Assembly (NCBI GenBank): GCA_900556555.1
Contig: USPF01000062.1
Location: 1 to 10,466 of the forward strand
Direction: 5' to 3'
Length of the DNA: 10,466 bases
Origin: an uncultured Blautia sp.
GTDB taxonomy: Bacteria; Bacillota; Clostridia; Lachnospirales; Lachnospiraceae
The notes under the pieces: model-generated
Told to the model about the DNA's origin: nothing
Databases searched by the model: none
Seen by the model: only the letters and a program-made list of their open reading frames with translations
Shown here: in pieces, positions 7,291-10,466 of the stretch
Position numbering within the stretch: position 1 is the first letter of the stretch
Layout: every line of letters begins with the position of its first letter
Made by a program: the position numbers and the translations under genes

Positions 7291-8421
7291 ATGATTAGAC
7301 AGTATAAATTACGGGATTATAATTTCAGATTGATCTTTGCCTTGCTGGTACTGACTTTCCTTGGCGTGCTTCTGGTGGGAAGTGCAGAACCGGCACTTAG
7401 GAACCGGCAGCTTGCAGGTATGATTCTGGGAGTTTTGGCCATGGTAATCGTATCATTGATGGACTTTAGCTGGATTTTAAATTTTAACTGGATTATGTAT
7501 GCGGGTAATCTGGCACTGCTGCTTTTTGTTATCTTATTTGGTAAAGATGCAAATGGTGCCCAGCGCTGGATTAATATTGCAGGAATTCAGTTCCAGCCCA
7601 CAGAGCTGGCAAAAATTGTCATTATTTTGTTTTTTGCAAAATTTTTCATGGATCATGAAGAAGACTTAAATACACTGCATACCTTGGTGAAATCAGCAAT
7701 TTTAATCGCACTCCCCCTGGTGCTGATTTTGATTCAGCCGGACTTGAAAAATACCATTACAATTGCTATACTTTTTTGTATCCTGCTTTATGTTGCAGGG
7801 TTAAGCTATAAAATAATCGGAGGGGCTTTGCTGATCGCAGTTCCCCTGGCAGTGATCTTTTTATTCATTGTAGTACAGCCGGATCAGAAATTGATAAAAT
7901 CCTATCAGAGAGACCGTATTATGGCTTTCTTAAATTCAGAGGATGACGAGTATTCAGATGCAGTGCTCCAGCAGGAAAATTCTGTGACTGCCATAGGGTC
8001 CGGACAGCTTACAGGAAAAGGACTGAATAATAATGAAGTTGCTTCTGCAAATAAAGGCAACTTTGTTTCAGAGAACCAGACAGACTTTATTTTTTCTGTG
8101 GCTGGTGAAGAGCTTGGATTTATAGGGTGTACGGCTATTTTATTGCTGCTTCTTCTGATTATTTTTGAATGTATAAAAACAGGCATACGAGCCAAGGACC
8201 TTTCAGGAAGGCTTATCTGCTGCGGGGTAGCGGCCATTGTGGGAGTGCAGAGTTTTATCAACATTGCCGTTGTGACCAAAATTTTTCCGAATACGGGAAC
8301 ACCGCTGCCTTTTGTCAGTTATGGATTGACCTCCATGGTCAGCCTGTATATCGGAATGGGCCTGGTATTAAATGTGGGATTACAAAAATATAGAATTTAC
8401 AGGGAGGTAGAACCATCATGA
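7291..8421 (+). CDS. rodA: SEDS peptidoglycan glycosyltransferase RodA
   Basis: RodA polymerises lipid II into glycan strands in the membrane and works as a pair with PBP2. The 376-residue product has about nine or ten hydrophobic segments and the SEDS landmarks: GAQRWI (86-91), a Q-P-T-E-L-A-K motif after it, GKGL in the large extracellular loop, and ENQTDFIFSVAGEELGF. D265 in TDFIFS matches the essential aspartate of characterised RodA proteins. The C-terminal motif reads TGTPLPFVSYGLTSM, where most relatives have two glycines after SY; this is a mild variation. FtsW and SpoVE share the fold, but the mre-PBP2 context favours RodA. The stop overlaps the mgsA ATG by four bases, so the two are probably translated together. 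Confidence 0.93.
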   Translation: MIRQYKLRDYNFRLIFALLVLTFLGVLLVGSAEPALRNRQLAGMILGVLAMVIVSLMDFSWILNFNWIMYAGNLALLLFVILFGKDANGAQRWINIAGIQFQPTELAKIVIILFFAKFFMDHEEDLNTLHTLVKSAILIALPLVLILIQPDLKNTITIAILFCILLYVAGLSYKIIGGALLIAVPLAVIFLFIVVQPDQKLIKSYQRDRIMAFLNSEDDEYSDAVLQQENSVTAIGSGQLTGKGLNNNEVASANKGNFVSENQTDFIFSVAGEELGFIGCTAILLLLLLIIFECIKTGIRAKDLSGRLICCGVAAIVGVQSFINIAVVTKIFPNTGTPLPFVSYGLTSMVSLYIGMGLVLNVGLQKYRIYREVEPS

Positions 8422-8813
8422 ACATTGGATTAATCGCACACAACTCAAAGAAAAAATTAATGCAGAATTTCTGCATTGCCTACCGGAATATTTTGTCTCA
8501 GAATACACTGTATGCTACCGGGACTACAGGAAGACTGATTGAGGAAGCGTCAAATCTTACTGTCCATAAGTTCCTGGCAGGGCATTTAGGTGGTGAACAG
8601 CAGCTTGGGGCTATGATCGAGCAGAATGAAATGGATTTGGTTATTTATCTTCGTGAGCCTCTTGCACCTCAGAAGCATGATCCGGATGTAAAGCGTATTT
8701 TTATGTTATGCGATACACACAATATCCCTATGGCAACGAATCTGGCGACTGCTGAGATGATGATCCGTTCTTTAGGAAGAGGAGAGCTGGCTTGGCGTGA
8801 AATGTACAGATAA
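8418..8813 (+). CDS. mgsA: Methylglyoxal synthase homologue with altered catalytic aspartates
   Basis: Methylglyoxal synthase turns dihydroxyacetone phosphate into methylglyoxal and phosphate in the cytoplasm, a bypass of lower glycolysis. The 131-residue product is full length for the family and retains the phosphate-binding ATGTTG loop (33-38), H8, H87 and D90. Three positions that are aspartate in E. coli MgsA differ: D20 is N9 (AHN), the catalytic D71 is E60 (GGEQQLGA) and D91 is E80 (REPL). The equivalents of H19, H98 and D101 are conserved. Activity may be reduced or changed, although glutamate could still act as a base. AGGGAGGT (8401-8408) within rodA is the ribosome binding site. Linkage of mgsA to rodA is common in clostridia, but its functional meaning is unclear. 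Confidence 0.9.
   Translation: MNIGLIAHNSKKKLMQNFCIAYRNILSQNTLYATGTTGRLIEEASNLTVHKFLAGHLGGEQQLGAMIEQNEMDLVIYLREPLAPQKHDPDVKRIFMLCDTHNIPMATNLATAEMMIRSLGRGELAWREMYR
8778..8786 (+). promoter_or_regulatory. Ribosome binding site supporting a GTG start
   Basis: AGAGGAGAG in the end of mgsA lies ten bases before GTG 8797. That start is the only one that keeps the basic tail and membrane anchor of the downstream protein. The nearby ATG 8802 is out of frame and the next in-frame ATG is far past the anchor. Confidence 0.5.
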
Positions 8814-9837
8814 AAAAATAACTGCAAAGCAGCGTGAAATACGCTTGCGTAAGATTCGGAAAACAGTATTTTTGCTGTTATTTCTCATAATTTTCCTCTT
8901 GTCGGGTGTACTTGGCCTCTTGCTGCTCAGGAATGCAGGTAAGCTGAAAGAACCATTTGTTTATGACAGAAGCCAGAGCATTTTTGGTACAGAGGCAAAG
9001 GAAAGTTCACTGCTGGAAAAGGGAATTGCCAGAGAGCTCTGTGTGGGTGCCAGCAATACTCCTATGGATGGTATTGAGAGCCAGGAGGGAGAAGCAGCAG
9101 GCTTTTTTGACATTGAAAAGAAAGAAATCCCTTATGCACAGAATCTTCACGAAAAGGTGTCTTTTGGTGAACTGAACCGGCTTATGACAGCATTGGTTGC
9201 CTATGAACAATTAGATTCAGAGGAGATAGTCACCGTAGATGCTGAGGATATAGTTCAAAAAAGCTGGGGCATATCCAGCGGCCTCTCAGCGGGTAACATG
9301 ATTACCGTACAACAGCTTTTAAATGCTGTTTTGGTATCCTCAGCGGATGATGCCAGTTATGCCCTTGCAAGGGCGGCTGCAGGAGATAGGGAATCTTTTG
9401 TAGAGCAGATGAATCAGAAGGCTTATGAGCTTGGGATGACCAATACACAGTTTGCAAATATTACAGGAGCGGAAGATGAAGACCAATATACCACTGTATA
9501 TGACACCTATCTGCTGGTAAATCATCTTCTTAAGTATCCGGAACTTATTAATACAATGGGATTATCTGTTTGTACTATGAATGCATCGAAGCAGAATGGG
9601 GATTTGAAACAGCAGTTGTTGAATTCTGACAATCCTTATGTTACAGGAAGCCTGTCTATACCGAAAGATGTTACTGTCCTTGGAGGCAAATTTAAAGCTT
9701 CGCGATCCGAAAATCATACGGTTCTATTGGTTCAGAATAATTACGGGGATGTTTTTGTTCTGATCGTATGCCGGGCAGACAGTGAAAAAAACATGAATAC
9801 CAGGATATGGGAAATGCTTGAAAAAGTAAATTCTTAA
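8797..9837 (+). CDS. Membrane-anchored S11 D,D-carboxypeptidase-fold protein, catalytic motifs lost
   Basis: The 346-residue product has a basic cytoplasmic tail, one membrane segment (about 23-45) and an extracellular domain clearly related to peptidase S11 (DacA/DacF, PBP5-type D-alanyl-D-alanine carboxypeptidases). Diagnostic stretches are LMTALVAYEQL (129-139), VQQLLNAVLVSSADDASYALA (starting at 171) and MNQKAYELGMTNTQFANITG. Every catalytic motif is altered. SxxK reads E125-L-N-R128, so nucleophile and lysine are both missing. SxN reads S182-A-D184. The KTG region reads L295-G-G-K-F-K300 with no KTG or KSG. It should therefore not cleave peptides or bind penicillin covalently, and may act as a wall-binding or scaffold protein. 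It starts with GTG, overlapping mgsA by 17 bases, and is the last gene of the operon. The fold is well supported; the function is unknown. Confidence 0.85.
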   Translation: MKCTDKKITAKQREIRLRKIRKTVFLLLFLIIFLLSGVLGLLLLRNAGKLKEPFVYDRSQSIFGTEAKESSLLEKGIARELCVGASNTPMDGIESQEGEAAGFFDIEKKEIPYAQNLHEKVSFGELNRLMTALVAYEQLDSEEIVTVDAEDIVQKSWGISSGLSAGNMITVQQLLNAVLVSSADDASYALARAAAGDRESFVEQMNQKAYELGMTNTQFANITGAEDEDQYTTVYDTYLLVNHLLKYPELINTMGLSVCTMNASKQNGDLKQQLLNSDNPYVTGSLSIPKDVTVLGGKFKASRSENHTVLLVQNNYGDVFVLIVCRADSEKNMNTRIWEMLEKVNS

Positions 9838-9958
9838 AAATTGCCAGTTTTTTTTAAATTCCTGTTGTATTTTTGAATGTTATGCACTATAATTAATTCA
9901 ACGATAACCACGTTTTTAGTAAAAATACATATTACGTGCGGCTAAGGAGGAAATTGCG
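9838..9958 (+). promoter_or_regulatory. Intergenic region ending the operon and starting the P-loop gene
   Basis: This 121-base AT-rich gap is the longest between genes. A run of eight T at 9848-9855 follows the stop codon but has only a weak A/T-based stem before it, so termination is uncertain. The leader contains a 5-bp inverted repeat, CACGT (9909-9913) and ACGTG (9934-9938). A strong AAGGAGG at 9944-9950 sits eight bases before the next ATG. Confidence 0.45.
9865..9893 (+). promoter_or_regulatory. Probable sigma-A promoter for the P-loop gene
   Basis: A perfect -10 box TATAAT (9888-9893) is preceded by TTGTAT (9865-9870), which matches three of six -35 bases, with an ideal 17-base spacer. 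Transcription would start near 9900, leaving a leader of about 60 bases. It indicates that the downstream gene is expressed apart from the mre-min operon. Confidence 0.65.
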
Positions 9959-10372
9959 ATGGTTCAGTTAATTGTAGGAAAAAAAGGTGAAGGAAAAACA
10001 AAGGTACTTTTAGACAAAGTAAACGCAGAAGTAAAACAGGCCAATGGTACACTGGTATATTTGGATAAAAGCAGAAAACATATGTTTGAGTTAAATAATA
10101 AGGTACGTTTGATTGACATGTCTGAATATGATATCCAGAACAGCAGTGAATTTGTAGGTTTTCTTTCTGGTGTTGTTTCACAGGATAATGATTTGGAAAA
10201 AATGTATCTGGATAGTTTCCTTAAAATTTCAAGGGCAGAAGAAAATGAGATTTCCCAGGTTTTAGGACGTTTGGAAACTATGGGAGAGAAATATAATGTT
10301 TCCTTTGTAGTCAGCATCTCCATAGACGAAGCAGATTTACCAGACAATATGAAAGATAAAGTGATATCATAA
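9959..10372 (+). CDS. Small P-loop ATP-binding protein of unknown function
   Basis: The 137-residue product opens with a beta strand and a clean Walker A motif, G7-K-K-G-E-G-K13-T14. A Walker B-like site may be YLD (83-85, in MYLDSFLKI) or the hydrophobic strand before D123-E124 (VSFVVSISIDE). There is no signal peptide or membrane segment, so it should be cytoplasmic. I recall similar short proteins in Clostridia, sometimes loosely labelled PilT-like or ATP-binding, but I know of no proven function. It is much shorter than true PilT ATPases, so that label should not be trusted. A strong ribosome binding site and its own promoter suggest good expression. Confidence 0.8.
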   Translation: MVQLIVGKKGEGKTKVLLDKVNAEVKQANGTLVYLDKSRKHMFELNNKVRLIDMSEYDIQNSSEFVGFLSGVVSQDNDLEKMYLDSFLKISRAEENEISQVLGRLETMGEKYNVSFVVSISIDEADLPDNMKDKVIS

Positions 10373-10466
10373 AATTTAGAATCAAAGCCGTCATACAGTC
10401 AAGACACACTGTGATATGATACCTCTAAAGTAGACAGATTAAATATAAAAATCTGTTGCTTTGGAG
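10373..10466. other. Right-edge noncoding segment
   Basis: No gene is visible in these 94 bases. The first 50 are AT-rich and include the short symmetric CACACTGTG (10405-10413). The rest is the large inverted repeat at 10423-10466, which is described separately. Confidence 0.5.
10423..10466 (+). repeat. Long imperfect inverted repeat at window end
   Basis: The left arm at 10423-10440 (CTCTAAAGTAGACAGATT) pairs with 10450-10466 (AATCTGTTGCTTTGGAG). As RNA it gives 17 pairs, two of them G-U, with one bulged G (10433) and a 9-base A/T loop. Base 10466 is the window edge, so the stem may be longer and any T-run is unseen. It could be the terminator of the P-loop gene or sit in the left end of an insertion sequence. 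In the latter case TTTGGAG would double as the ribosome binding site of a transposase gene. Confidence 0.6.

Noticed and set aside
7905..8279. 124-codon minus-strand open frame inside rodA
   Set aside because: It is antisense to conserved SEDS motifs and has no supporting start signals.
9836..9856. Possible intrinsic terminator with an eight-T run after the S11-fold gene
   Set aside because: The only stem before the T-run is a few A-T pairs around TTGCCAG; without G/C pairs it is too weak to call as a terminator.
9964..10347. 127-codon minus-strand open frame opposite the P-loop gene
   Set aside because: The plus-strand gene has a Walker A motif, promoter and strong ribosome binding site; the antisense frame has none of these.
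1..10466. CRISPR arrays, tRNA, rRNA or prophage genes
   Set aside because: No regularly spaced repeats, tRNA-like cloverleaf or phage gene was seen; the window is almost filled by recognised operon genes.

Overview
This is a near-continuous, plus-strand cell-shape and cell-wall operon from a low-to-medium-GC Firmicute. Gene order (radC, mreB, mreC, mreD, mrdA/PBP2, minD, minE, rodA, mgsA) is the classic clostridial mre-min arrangement. The very long PBP2, the strong AGGAGG-type ribosome binding sites and the small P-loop protein at the right end point to Clostridia, most likely Lachnospiraceae. I cannot name the genus from sequence alone.

Layout: bases 1-94 hold only the tail of whatever lies upstream. 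radC (95-799) is followed by an MreB-family actin homologue (820-1809), mreC (1855-2715), mreD (2712-3245) and a 968-residue class B penicillin-binding protein (3230-6136). These are the rod-complex scaffold and its transpeptidase. Next come minD (6182-6970) and minE (6991-7251), the septum-placement oscillator or tether, with no minC in its usual place. rodA (7291-8421), the SEDS glycosyltransferase partner of PBP2, overlaps mgsA (8418-8813), a methylglyoxal synthase homologue. mgsA in turn overlaps a membrane-anchored S11 (D,D-carboxypeptidase-fold) protein (8797-9837). Gene ends touch or overlap at four junctions, so translational coupling is likely. After a 121-base gap with a plausible promoter comes a separate 137-residue P-loop protein (9959-10372). 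The window ends in a long imperfect palindrome that could be a terminator or the start of an insertion sequence.

Working together: MreB/C/D would organise PBP2 and RodA for side-wall peptidoglycan synthesis, MinD/MinE would act in division placement, and the S11-fold protein would sit at the membrane facing the wall. The most notable feature is that several members look altered at their active sites. The MreB homologue has lost the usual acidic ATPase residues. The S11 protein has lost all three catalytic motifs. MgsA has replaced three of four conserved aspartates. minC is absent from the locus. The whole operon may therefore be a lineage-specific, partly non-catalytic version of the shape machinery. 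This rests on motif comparison from memory of the families, not on computed alignments.
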